Positions 41,942 to 50,601 of a stretch of 64,000 bases of DNA are shown in pieces. The notes beneath the pieces were generated by a model. That model was given only the letters and a program-made list of their open reading frames with translations, was not told the DNA's origin and searched no databases. How positions within the stretch are numbered: position 1 is the first letter of the stretch; the number at the start of each line of letters is the position of its first letter. The position numbers and the translations under genes are program-made. The stretch lies in the NCBI RefSeq assembly GCF_020099395.1, contig NZ_CP083590.1:2666001-2730000 (forward strand), read 5' to 3'. The DNA comes from Streptomyces mobaraensis. GTDB taxonomy: Bacteria; Actinomycetota; Actinomycetes; Streptomycetales; Streptomycetaceae.

Positions 41942-43840
41942 CTTGGCGCGCGACGCGGAGCGGCCGCGCTCCTTCTGGTCGAGGACGACCTTGCGGATGC
42001 GAACCGCCTCCGGGGTGACCTCGACGCACTCGTCGTCGCGGCAGAACTCCAGGGACTGCTCCAGCGACAGCTTGCGCGGCGGGACGATCGCCTCGAAGGA
42101 GTCGGCGGAGGAGGAGCGCATGTTGGTGAGCTTCTTCTCCTTGGTGATGTTGACGTCCATGTCGTCGGCGCGCGAGTTCTCGCCGACGATCATGCCCTCG
42201 TACACCTCGGTACCCGGGTCGACGAACAGCACGCCGCGCTCCTGGAGGTTCGTCATCGCGAACGCGGTGACGGCACCGGCGCGGTCGGCGACCAGAGAAC
42301 CGTTGTTACGGGTCTTCAGCTCGCCGAACCACGGCTCGTGGCCCTCGTGGATCGAGTGGGCGATGCCCGTACCGCGGGTGTTCGTCAGGAACTCCGTACG
42401 GAAGCCGATCAGACCGCGGGACGGCACGACGAACTCCATGCGGACCCAGCCGGAGCCGTGGTTGGACATGTTGTCCATCCGGCCCTTGCGGGTGCCCATG
42501 AGCTGCGTGACCGCGCCCATGTGCTCCTCGGGCACGTCGATGGTGATGCGCTCGACCGGCTCGTACGTCTTGCCGTCGACCTGCTTGGTGACGACCTGCG
42601 GCTTGCCGATGGTCATCTCGAAGCCCTCGCGGCGCATCTGCTCCACCAGGATGGCCAGCGCCAGCTCACCGCGGCCCTGCACCTCCCAGGCGTCGGGACG
42701 CTCGGTGTCGAGCACCCGGAGGCTGACGTTACCGATCAGCTCGCGGTCCAGCCGGTCCTTGACCTGACGGGCGGTGACCTTGCGGTCCTTGACCGCGGCC
42801 TTGGCGTCCGCGCCCTTGCCCGTGCCGCCACGGCCGACCAGCGGCGAGGTGTTCGTACCGATGGTCATGGAGATCGCCGGCTCGTCGACCGTGATCAGCG
42901 GCAGCGCGACCGGGTTCTCCGGGTCGGCCAGGGTCTCGCCGATCATGATGTTCGGGATACCGGCGACGGCGCAGATGTCACCGGGGCCGGCCACCTCGGC
43001 GGGCTTCCGGGTGAGCGCCTCGGTCATCATCAGCTCGGTGATGCGGACGTTCTGGATGGTGCCGTCGCGCTTGATCCACGCGACCGTCTGGCCCTTGCGC
43101 AGCTCGCCCTGCTCGACGCGGAGCAGCGCGATACGGCCGAGGAAGTTGTCGGCGTCGAGGTTGGTGACGTGGGCCTGGAGCGGCGCGTCCTCCTCGTACG
43201 TCGGGGCCGGGACGTGCTCCAGGATGGTGGAGAAGAACGGCTCCAGGTTGGTGCTGTCCGCCGGGACGGTGCCGTCCTCCGGCTTGGTCAGCGAGGCGAT
43301 GCCGTCGCGGCCGCAGGCGTAGACGATCGGGAACTCGATCTGGTCCTCGTCCGCGTCCAGGTCGAGGAAGAGGTCGTACGTCTCGTTGACGACCTCGTCG
43401 ATGCGGGAGTCCGGGCGGTCCGTCTTGTTGATGCACAGGATGACCGGCTTCCGCTGCTGCAGCGCCTTGCGGAGCACGAAGCGCGTCTGCGGCAGCGGGC
43501 CCTCGGAGGCGTCGACCAGCAGCACGACCGCGTCCACCATCGACAGACCGCGCTCGACCTCACCACCGAAGTCGGCGTGGCCGGGGGTGTCGATGATGTT
43601 GATCGTGATCGGGGCCCCGCCGTCCTTGGGGTGATACTTCACCGCCGTGTTCTTGGCGAGGATCGTGATGCCCTTCTCACGCTCCAGGTCGTTCGAGTCC
43701 ATGACGCGGTCGTCAACGGAGTCGAGCTGGTGCGCGGCGAAGGCGCCGGCCTGCTTGAGCATGGCGTCGACGATGGTCGTCTTGCCGTGGTCGACGTGGG
43801 CGACGATGGCGACGTTACGAATGTCATGGCGCGTGGGCAT
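41933..43840 (-). CDS. typA: Translational GTPase TypA/BipA
   Basis: The 635-aa ribosome-binding GTPase starts at ATG 43840 ([19 protein letters not shown]). G motifs: AHVDHGKTT (P-loop), [15 protein letters not shown] (G3) and NKTDRPD (G4). EF-G-like domains III and V follow, and the BipA-specific C-terminal part includes [20 protein letters not shown] and the [12 protein letters not shown] segment. It associates with the ribosome and affects ribosome assembly and stress or cold adaptation in studied bacteria. A single-gene unit: a terminator lies downstream and repeat copy B upstream. Longer in-frame starts upstream run through that repeat and are not credible. Confidence 0.96.
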   Translation of the reverse strand: MPTRHDIRNVAIVAHVDHGKTTIVDAMLKQAGAFAAHQLDSVDDRVMDSNDLEREKGITILAKNTAVKYHPKDGGAPITINIIDTPGHADFGGEVERGLSMVDAVVLLVDASEGPLPQTRFVLRKALQQRKPVILCINKTDRPDSRIDEVVNETYDLFLDLDADEDQIEFPIVYACGRDGIASLTKPEDGTVPADSTNLEPFFSTILEHVPAPTYEEDAPLQAHVTNLDADNFLGRIALLRVEQGELRKGQTVAWIKRDGTIQNVRITELMMTEALTRKPAEVAGPGDICAVAGIPNIMIGETLADPENPVALPLITVDEPAISMTIGTNTSPLVGRGGTGKGADAKAAVKDRKVTARQVKDRLDRELIGNVSLRVLDTERPDAWEVQGRGELALAILVEQMRREGFEMTIGKPQVVTKQVDGKTYEPVERITIDVPEEHMGAVTQLMGTRKGRMDNMSNHGSGWVRMEFVVPSRGLIGFRTEFLTNTRGTGIAHSIHEGHEPWFGELKTRNNGSLVADRAGAVTAFAMTNLQERGVLFVDPGTEVYEGMIVGENSRADDMDVNITKEKKLTNMRSSSADSFEAIVPPRKLSLEQSLEFCRDDECVEVTPEAVRIRKVVLDQKERGRSASRAKHG

Positions 43841-43995
43841 ACTTGCGGCGCTTCTCCCGGGATCGTGGATGCCCGCGCGTCCGGTCCGGTACGCGGGCCT
43901 GCCGGGCGATCGAGCCACGGCCTTTACTCCATGGTACGGGGAACTCCGACCGGAGGCCGCCCGGGGAGCGGTGCGGTGCCTCTGACCTGCGGTGA

Positions 43996-44193
43996 CATGC
44001 CCCGGTCCCGCCATTTCGCCGTTTCTTCCAGGGCTCCGCCCCGGACCCCGGCACCGCGGCTCCGCCGCGAGGTCCTCAAGCGCCGGACGGGCTGATTCGG
44101 CCCGTCCGGCGCTTGAGGACAACTGCGCGGAGCGCGGTTTCATGGGGTCTGGGGCTCGCCCCAGGAAACGGCGAAAGGGCGGGACCGGGGCAC
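43996..44193. repeat. Intergenic repeat with terminal inverted repeats, copy B
   Basis: Begins ATGCCCCGGTCCCGCCATTT and ends GAAAGGGCGGGACCGGGGCA, near-perfect inverse ends of about 29 bp. The interior has its own palindrome, CCTCAAGCGCCGGACGGGC against GCCCGTCCGGCGCTTGAGG. The right end touches the stop of the lipoprotein gene at 44196. The 155 bp from here to the typA start should hold the typA promoter; nothing specific was identified there. Confidence 0.8.
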
Positions 44194-44195
44194 CC

Positions 44196-46289
44196 CTACC
44201 TCAGGAACCCCATGTCCTGATACCGCGGGCTGGCCAGCCCGAAAGCACCGACGTTCGCCAGGGCCCGCCGCGAGGCGACAAGCTCCGGCCGCTGATAGAG
44301 CGGCACGGACCCCGCCGCCGCCCAGATCCGGGCGTCCGCCCGCACCACCAGATCCCGCGAGGCCTCCGCGTCCAGCTCCGTCGAGGCCTGTTCGAAGAGC
44401 CGGTCGATCTGGTCGGTGCCGACCCGCGTGTAGTTCTGCTCCACCTGGAGCGACCCGTCCGCCGCCGGCCGCGGCTTGGCGAAGATGGGCCGGGCGTCGG
44501 TGGCGGGGAAGGCGCTGGCGGGCCAGGAGTAGAGGGCGAGGTCGAAGTCGCCGGAGGCGATGTGGTCGCGGAAGAAGCCCGCGTCGTCGACCGTGACGAG
44601 GTCCGTGTGGATGCCGACGGCGTCGAGCTGCCGGGCGATCCGCTCCCCGACCTGCCGCAACGGCTCCGCGCCCGTGCCCTTGGGGAGGACGAACCGGAGG
44701 GCCAGCCGCTTGCCGTCCTTGAACCGTACGGGCACGGTCTTCGCCGCACTCCCCTTGCCGCCCCCGGCGTCCCGGGCGCTCTTGTCGTCCCCACCGGCCC
44801 CGGCGCCGCTTCCGGACCCGTCTCCGCCTTCCTCCCCCGCGTCCGCCGGCTCCGGCAGATTCTCGGGCTTCTCGGCCGGCACCCCGGCCGCCGGCTCCGG
44901 CGCCGACCCGGGAGCCGGTGACGCCGGGATTCCCGGAGATTCCAGGTCGGGAGCCCCATGCGGCTCCGCCTTGTCGTCCCGCCCATGCCGTGCCCCCGCC
45001 CCGTCGGCCTGAGCCCGCCCGCGCCCGGCCGGCTCGCTCCGGCCCTCCTTCCAGCCGGCGTCGGCGAGCAGGTCCCGGGCCGCGCCGGGATCGGCGGGCC
45101 CGACGGCGTCGCTGTTGTCCTCGTAGCCGGGCTGCCCGGCGACGAGGACGTGGCTGCCCAGCGGGTCGGCCGGCAGCCCGAGGGTGCCGAGGACGTACCG
45201 GGCGAGCTCCTTGCGGTCGACGGCCCGGACGACGGCCCGCCGCACCCGTTCGTCGGCCAGCGCGCCGGAGGTGCCGTTGAGGGCGAGCTGCGTCCACACC
45301 GGTTCCAGCGCCCGGTGGACGACGAGGTCGTGCAGCCCGGCCGCCGCCTCCGGCTTGTTGGCGTCGTCGGCCTTCTTCGCCGGGGCGTTGGCCCGGTCGA
45401 TCCGCTCGGCCGCGGCCGGGGTGATGTCGGCGAGGTCGACACCGCCGTTGGCCAGCGCGTCGGCGCGTTCGCCGCGCGGCACCGCGCGGAGCACCAGCCG
45501 GTCGAGCTTGGCCCGGTCGCCCCACCAGCGGGGGTTGCGGACGAGGGTCAGCGTGCCCTGCCCGTCGTTGCGCTCGCCCACCTGGAACGGGCCGGCCGCG
45601 AACTTGAGCTCCTTGCGCATCGAGTCGTTGAACGCGTTGCCACTGGCCATCGCCGCCCGGGGGTAGAGCGGGGTGAAGAGGGAGGCCCAGTCCACGTACG
45701 GCTTCGCAAAAGTGATCTTCACTTCGCGGGCGTCCGCGCCGCGTTCGACCTTGTCGATCCGGTCGTAGCCGGCGTTGCCCGTCGACCAGAACGCGCTGTC
45801 CTTGCCGCGCAGCGCCTTCCACTGGGCCTCGAAGTCGGCGGCGGTGATCGGCGTGCCGTCGCTCCACACCGCGCCCGGGTTCAGCCGGTAGACGACGACC
45901 TGCCGCGGCTCGCGCGCCACCACCTCGGCGGAGAGCAGGTAGTCGGGGTTGCGCTGGGGGCGCCCGCGGCCGTCGAGGGTGAAGAGGGCGGGCAGCACCG
46001 CGCCCGCCACCTGCCGGGTGGCCGCGTCGGCGTCCGACTGGAAGGCGTTGTAGGTGGCCGGCAGCGCGTCGACGGCCCAGGTCAGCGTGCCCTTGTCGGC
46101 GATCTTCGCGCGTGGTGCGGCGGCCACGTCCTGGATGCCGGCGGGCGGTTCGGCGCTCTCCCCGGAGCCCCCGCAGCCGGCCAGCGCGGGCAGCGGCAGG
46201 AGCGCGCCCGCGGCGAGCAGGGCGGCGGAACGGCGGGTGCGGCGGAGGCGGCGGACGCGGGGCCGCTCGCTCGTCGAGAGGGGGAACAT
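44196..46289 (-). CDS. Orphan family 5 substrate-binding lipoprotein with disordered insert
   Basis: The 697-aa lipoprotein starts at ATG 46289 with GGAGG upstream. The signal peptide ends in lipobox PALAGC. It has a peptide/nickel-type binding protein fold: LTWAVDALPATYNAFQSD, VWSDGTPITAADFEAQWKAL and the late FDLALYSWPASAFPATDARP. Residues about 413-518 form a low-complexity Gly/Asp/Glu/Pro insert (for example EEGGDGSGSGAGAGGDDKSA) in the middle of the binding domain. It has no adjacent permease or ATPase, so it either feeds one of the three Opp systems in this window or has another role. About 100 aa longer than its relatives, because of the insert. Confidence 0.88.
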   Translation of the reverse strand: MFPLSTSERPRVRRLRRTRRSAALLAAGALLPLPALAGCGGSGESAEPPAGIQDVAAAPRAKIADKGTLTWAVDALPATYNAFQSDADAATRQVAGAVLPALFTLDGRGRPQRNPDYLLSAEVVAREPRQVVVYRLNPGAVWSDGTPITAADFEAQWKALRGKDSAFWSTGNAGYDRIDKVERGADAREVKITFAKPYVDWASLFTPLYPRAAMASGNAFNDSMRKELKFAAGPFQVGERNDGQGTLTLVRNPRWWGDRAKLDRLVLRAVPRGERADALANGGVDLADITPAAAERIDRANAPAKKADDANKPEAAAGLHDLVVHRALEPVWTQLALNGTSGALADERVRRAVVRAVDRKELARYVLGTLGLPADPLGSHVLVAGQPGYEDNSDAVGPADPGAARDLLADAGWKEGRSEPAGRGRAQADGAGARHGRDDKAEPHGAPDLESPGIPASPAPGSAPEPAAGVPAEKPENLPEPADAGEEGGDGSGSGAGAGGDDKSARDAGGGKGSAAKTVPVRFKDGKRLALRFVLPKGTGAEPLRQVGERIARQLDAVGIHTDLVTVDDAGFFRDHIASGDFDLALYSWPASAFPATDARPIFAKPRPAADGSLQVEQNYTRVGTDQIDRLFEQASTELDAEASRDLVVRADARIWAAAGSVPLYQRPELVASRRALANVGAFGLASPRYQDMGFLR

Positions 46290-46621
46290 GGGCGACAACC
46301 TCCGCCGTACGGGGTCCGGATCCACGATCAGGGGGTCGATCAGGGGCCGGTCAGCCGGTCCAATGAACCGCTGATCGGATCTACTGCCGACCACTGAAAG
46401 CGACGACCCGCGCGAACGGGGTGCCGACACGGCGCCTCCCCGGCGCACGCCACCCGCCTGGACGAACGTTTGGGCAGCGGCAGGGCTCGCGAGGAATGCG
46501 CTCCCGCGAAGGTGCAATCGGGGCCGCTATCTTCCCCTGAAGGGGTGTGACGCGCGACACTCTCTGTCGCATCACAGTCGCCACCCGCAACCGCCCGTAC
46601 CGCGGAAGTGAGGGCAGATCC
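46290..46621. promoter_or_regulatory. Divergent control region upstream of the succinate dehydrogenase operon
   Basis: 332 bp without a gene. Near the operon side are a CCCCTGAAGGGG hairpin (46534-46545) and an imperfect inverted repeat pairing TGTGACGCGCGACA with TGTCGCATCACA (46546-46577). Either could be a regulator site or part of the leader. TATCTT at about 46529 could be a -10. No regulator is encoded nearby. Confidence 0.4.
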
Positions 46622-46897
46622 GTGTCCCTGAACGACGACCTGACAGCGGTTCAGCGCTGCCTCGGCGAACTCGACCGCGCCCTGGGCCGGCTGGAGCGCC
46701 GGCTGGGCAGCGGAGGCCCGGAGCTGCGGCGGATGCGTTCCGACGCCGGCCACCTGCGCGAGAGCCTGACGCTCCTGTGCGAGGCCCAGCCCCCGGAGCG
46801 CCCCCGCCCGGCCATGGTGCAGATCCCCGACACCCCGTACGACCCCGCGCTCTGGCGGGATGCCGACGAGGAGGGCATCGGCTCCCGCGCCCCGTAG
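46622..46897 (+). CDS. Small uncharacterised protein heading the sdh operon (91 aa)
   Basis: Starts at GTG 46622 behind GGAAGTGAGGG. The protein begins SLNDDLTAVQRCLGELDRAL, continues as a charged helix with heptad-like spacing (RLERRLGSGGPELRRMRSDA, HLRESLTLL), and ends in a Pro-rich tail (MVQIPDTPYDPALW). A short coiled-coil is likely for the first 50 residues. I do not recognise its family. It lies 68 bp ahead of the membrane-anchor gene on the same strand and may be co-transcribed with the succinate dehydrogenase genes. Confidence 0.7.
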   Translation: MSLNDDLTAVQRCLGELDRALGRLERRLGSGGPELRRMRSDAGHLRESLTLLCEAQPPERPRPAMVQIPDTPYDPALWRDADEEGIGSRAP

Positions 46898-46965
46898 CGC
46901 CGCCGGCGGCCCCCCTGAGCCCCCGCGCCCGGCGTCCCACACCCCCGCTCCTCGACGGAGTCCCT

Positions 46966-47808
46966 TTGTCCACTGGCACCGACCCCAGACCGTCCGCCGC
47001 CGCCGGCTCCCCGGCGCGCGGCGGCGTCCACCACTCCTCACGGGCCTCGATCGCCCCCCGCCACCTGCGCCGCGACCGCTGGTGGCTGCCGCCCGCGGCC
47101 ACGGCGGCCGGACTGCTGGCGTTCGTCGTCTACTCCACCTGGCGGGCGTTCGCCGACGAGCGCTACTACGCCGCGCCCTACGTCTCGCCGTTCTACTCGC
47201 CCTGCCTCGCCGAGCGCTGCGTCCCCATGAAGGACGGCGCCGACTGGGGGCTCTTCGGTTCCTGGTGGGCCCTGTCGCCCGCGCTGCTGGTCCTGATCTT
47301 CCCGCTGGGCTTCCGGCTCACCTGCTACTACTACCGCAAGGCGTACTACCGCGGGTTCTGGGCCTCTCCCCCGGCCTGCGCGGTCGCCGAGCCGCACGCG
47401 AAGTACACCGGGGAGTCCCGCTTCCCGCTGGTGCTGCAGAACATCCACCGGTACTTCTTCTACTTCGCGGTGATCGTCGCGGGCATCCTCACCTACGACG
47501 CCGTCCTCGCCTTCCGCGACGAGCACGGCGCCTGGGGGCACATGGGTCTCGGCACCCTCGTCATGCTCGCCAACATCGGCCTGATCTGGGCGTACACGCT
47601 CTCGTGCCACTCGTGCCGGCACATCGTCGGCGGGCGCCTGCGCACCTTCTCCAAACACCCCGTGCGCTACCGCATGTGGGGCCTGGTGAGCCGGCTGAAC
47701 GCCCGTCACATGCTGCTCGCCTGGGCGTCCCTGATCAGCGTCGCGCTGGCCGACCTGTACGTGTACCTGGTCGCCGGCGGCGTGTTCGACGATCCGCGCT
47801 TCTTCTAG
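46966..47808 (+). CDS. Succinate dehydrogenase/fumarate reductase membrane anchor (cytochrome b-like)
   Basis: The 280-aa membrane protein starts at TTG 46966 (GACGGAG upstream). It has five hydrophobic helices, the first being TAAGLLAFVVYSTWRAF. Histidines suitable for haem ligation lie in or near the helices (IHRYFFYFAV, HSCRHIVGG, ARHMLLAWA). It is one long anchor subunit followed 13 bp later by the flavoprotein and then the iron-sulfur subunit. The layout resembles the three-gene Sdh1 complex of mycobacteria rather than the four-gene SdhCDAB. It should carry electrons to or from menaquinone in the cytoplasmic membrane. Assignment relies on context more than on motifs. Confidence 0.75.
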   Translation: MSTGTDPRPSAAAGSPARGGVHHSSRASIAPRHLRRDRWWLPPAATAAGLLAFVVYSTWRAFADERYYAAPYVSPFYSPCLAERCVPMKDGADWGLFGSWWALSPALLVLIFPLGFRLTCYYYRKAYYRGFWASPPACAVAEPHAKYTGESRFPLVLQNIHRYFFYFAVIVAGILTYDAVLAFRDEHGAWGHMGLGTLVMLANIGLIWAYTLSCHSCRHIVGGRLRTFSKHPVRYRMWGLVSRLNARHMLLAWASLISVALADLYVYLVAGGVFDDPRFF

Positions 47809-47821
47809 GAGAGACCTACTG

Positions 47822-49771
47822 ATGACTCGGGTGGACCGGCAGTCCTGGGACGTGGTCGTGGTGGGCGCGGGGGGCGCCGGGCTGCGTGCCGCGATCGAGG
47901 CCCGCGAGCAGGGACTGCGCTGCGCGGTGATCTGCAAATCGCTGTTCGGCAAGGCGCACACGGTGATGGCCGAGGGCGGCATCGCCGCCTGCATGGGCAA
48001 CGTGAACGCGAACGACAACTGGCAGGTGCACTTCCGCGACACGCTGCGCGGGGGCAAGTTCCTCAACGACTGGCGGATGGCCGAACTGCTGGCGCGGGAG
48101 GCCCCGGACCGGGTGTGGGAGCTGGAGACCTGGGGGGCGGTCTTCGACCGGACGCCGGACGGGCGGATCTCACAGCGGAACTTCGGCGGGCACGAGTACC
48201 CGCGGCTGGCACACGTGGGCGACCGGACCGGCCTGGAGCTGATCCGCACGCTCCAGCAGAAGGTCGTCGCCCTCCAGCAGGAGGACTTCCGGCGGCACGG
48301 CGACCACGAGGCCCGGCTGAAGGTGTTCCAGGAGTGCACGGTCACCCGGGTGCTCCGCGACCGCGACGCCGTCTCCGGCACCTCCCGGGTCTCCGGCGTC
48401 TTCGGCTACGAGCGCGAGTCCGGGCGGTTCCTCGTCCTGGAGGCGCCGGCCGTGGTGCTGGCCACCGGCGGCATCGGCAAGTCGTTCAAGGTGACCTCCA
48501 ACTCCTGGGAGTACACCGGCGACGGGCACGCCCTGGCGCTGCTCGCCGGGGCCCGGCTGGTGAACATGGAGTTCGTCCAGTTCCATCCGACGGGCATGGT
48601 CTGGCCGCCGTCCGTGAAGGGCATCCTCGTCACCGAGTCGGTGCGCGGCGACGGCGGGGTGCTGCGCAACAGCGACGGCAAGCGGTTCATGTTCGACTAC
48701 ATCCCCGACGTCTTCAAGGAGAAGTACGCGGAGACGGAGGACGAGGGCGACCGCTGGTACACCGACCCCGACCACAACCGCCGGCCGCCGGAGCTGCTGC
48801 CGCGCGACGAGGTGGCGCGGGCGATCAACTCCGAGGTGAAGGCGGGCCGCGGCTCGCCGCACGGCGGGGTGTTCCTGGACGTCTCGACGCGGATGCCGGC
48901 CGACGTCATCCGCCGCAAACTGCCGTCCATGCACCACCAGTTCAAGGAGCTGGCGGACGTGGACATCACCGCGGAGGCCATGGAGGTCGGCCCCACCTGC
49001 CACTACGTGATGGGCGGCGTCGAGGTCGACCCGGACACCGCGGCGGCGGTCGGGGTGCCGGGTCTTTTCGCGGCCGGCGAGGTGGCGGGCGGGCTGCACG
49101 GCTCCAACCGGCTCGGCGGCAACTCCCTCTCCGACCTGCTGGTGTTCGGACGGCGCGCGGGCCTGTACGCGGCCCGGTACGCGGCCGGGCTGGACGGGGC
49201 GGGACGGCCCGCGGTGTCCGACGCGGACGTGGCGTCGGCGGAGGCGGAGGCGCTGCGGCCGTTCGGCGCCGAGGAGAGCACCGGCGGGGCCGCCGAGAAT
49301 CCGTACGCCCTGCACCAGGAGCTCCAGCAGTCGATGAACGACCTGGTGGGGATCATCCGGAAGGCGCCCGAGATGGAGGAGGCGCTGCGCCGGCTGTCCG
49401 GGCTGCGGGCCCGCGCCCGGCGGGCCGGGGTCGAGGGGCACCGGCAGTTCAACCCGGGCTGGCACCTGGCGCTGGACCTGCGGAACATGCTGCTGGTCAG
49501 CGAGTGCGTGGCGCGGGCGGCGCTGGAGCGGACGGAGAGCCGCGGCGGACACACCCGGGACGACCACCCGGGCATGGACCGGCGCTGGCGGAAGGCGCGG
49601 CTGGTCTGCCGGCTGGCCGACGACAGCACCGAGCCGGCCGCCGAGGACCCGGCGCTGGGCCGCATCCGGCTGGAGCGGCAGGAGCCGCCCGCGATCCGTC
49701 CCGACCTGCTGGAGCTGTTCGAGAAGGACGAGCTGAAGAAGTACCTGACGGACGAGGAGCTCACCCGATGA
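47822..49771 (+). CDS. sdhA: Succinate dehydrogenase/fumarate reductase flavoprotein subunit
   Basis: The 649-aa flavoprotein oxidises succinate (or reduces fumarate) at the cytoplasmic face of the membrane. The FAD dinucleotide fold is VVVVGAGGAGLRAAIEARE; the covalent FAD-histidine region is FGKAHTVMAEGGIAA; FHPTG and the SVRGDGG-type substrate loop (TESVRGDGGVLRN) follow. HGSNRLGGNSLSDLLVFG is the family's late FAD motif. It overlaps the sdhB start by 4 nt (ATGA). Its length matches the mycobacterial Sdh1 flavoprotein class. Confidence 0.94.
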   Translation: MTRVDRQSWDVVVVGAGGAGLRAAIEAREQGLRCAVICKSLFGKAHTVMAEGGIAACMGNVNANDNWQVHFRDTLRGGKFLNDWRMAELLAREAPDRVWELETWGAVFDRTPDGRISQRNFGGHEYPRLAHVGDRTGLELIRTLQQKVVALQQEDFRRHGDHEARLKVFQECTVTRVLRDRDAVSGTSRVSGVFGYERESGRFLVLEAPAVVLATGGIGKSFKVTSNSWEYTGDGHALALLAGARLVNMEFVQFHPTGMVWPPSVKGILVTESVRGDGGVLRNSDGKRFMFDYIPDVFKEKYAETEDEGDRWYTDPDHNRRPPELLPRDEVARAINSEVKAGRGSPHGGVFLDVSTRMPADVIRRKLPSMHHQFKELADVDITAEAMEVGPTCHYVMGGVEVDPDTAAAVGVPGLFAAGEVAGGLHGSNRLGGNSLSDLLVFGRRAGLYAARYAAGLDGAGRPAVSDADVASAEAEALRPFGAEESTGGAAENPYALHQELQQSMNDLVGIIRKAPEMEEALRRLSGLRARARRAGVEGHRQFNPGWHLALDLRNMLLVSECVARAALERTESRGGHTRDDHPGMDRRWRKARLVCRLADDSTEPAAEDPALGRIRLERQEPPAIRPDLLELFEKDELKKYLTDEELTR

Positions 49772-50547
49772 GTTATCAGGCCCGCTTCAAGGTGTGGCGG
49801 GGTGACGCTGACGGCGGCGGCCTCACCGACTACGAGGTCGCCGTCAACGAGGGTGAGGTCGTCCTCGACATCATCCACCGGCTGCAGGCCACCGCCGCGC
49901 CGGACCTGGCCGTCCGCTGGAACTGCAAGGCGGGCAAGTGCGGTTCGTGCAGCGCGGAGATCAACGGCCGGCCGCGGTTGATGTGCATGACGCGGATGTC
50001 GGTGTTCGACCCGGCGGAGACGGTCACGGTGACGCCGATGCGGGCGTTCCCGGTCGTCCGCGACCTGGTGACGGACGTGTCGTACAACTACGCCAAGGCG
50101 CGGGACGTGGCCTCGTTCGCCCCGCCGCCGGACCTCAAGCCGGGCGAGTACCGGATGCGGCAGCAGGACGTGGACCGGCTCCAGGAGTTCCGCAAGTGCA
50201 TCGAGTGCTTCCTGTGCCAGAACACCTGCCATGTGGTGCGTGACCACGAGGAGAACAAGCCCGCGTTCGCCGGGCCGCGCTTCCTGATGCGCGTCGCCGA
50301 GCTCGACATGCACCCGCTGGACGCCGCCGCCGAGGCGGGCGTCGACCGCAAGGCGGCGGCCCGCGAGGACCACGGGCTCGGCTACTGCAACATCACCAAA
50401 TGCTGCACGGAGGTCTGCCCTGAGCACATCAAAATCACCGACAACGCGCTGATCCCGCTGAAGGAGCGGGTCGTCGACCGCTCCTACGACCCGCTGGTCT
50501 GGCTGGGCAGCAAGATCCGCCGCCGGGGCGCCGGGCACGGAACGTAA
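49768..50547 (+). CDS. sdhB: Succinate dehydrogenase/fumarate reductase iron-sulfur subunit
   Basis: The 259-aa subunit starts at ATG 49768 (MSYQARFKVWRG). Three clusters are visible: 2Fe-2S ligands in CKAGKCGSC with a later Cys in RLMCM, 4Fe-4S in CIECFLCQNTC, and 3Fe-4S in CNITKCCTEVCP. It links the flavoprotein to the membrane anchor. It is the last gene of the operon; the next gene starts 54 bp later. The longer in-frame ORF that reaches back into sdhA is an overlap artefact. Confidence 0.94.
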   Translation: MSYQARFKVWRGDADGGGLTDYEVAVNEGEVVLDIIHRLQATAAPDLAVRWNCKAGKCGSCSAEINGRPRLMCMTRMSVFDPAETVTVTPMRAFPVVRDLVTDVSYNYAKARDVASFAPPPDLKPGEYRMRQQDVDRLQEFRKCIECFLCQNTCHVVRDHEENKPAFAGPRFLMRVAELDMHPLDAAAEAGVDRKAAAREDHGLGYCNITKCCTEVCPEHIKITDNALIPLKERVVDRSYDPLVWLGSKIRRRGAGHGT

Positions 50548-50601
50548 TACCACACACCCTCCCGGTAGCGGCTCCGGCAAACCGGTCATACCCTCCGAAG
50601 T

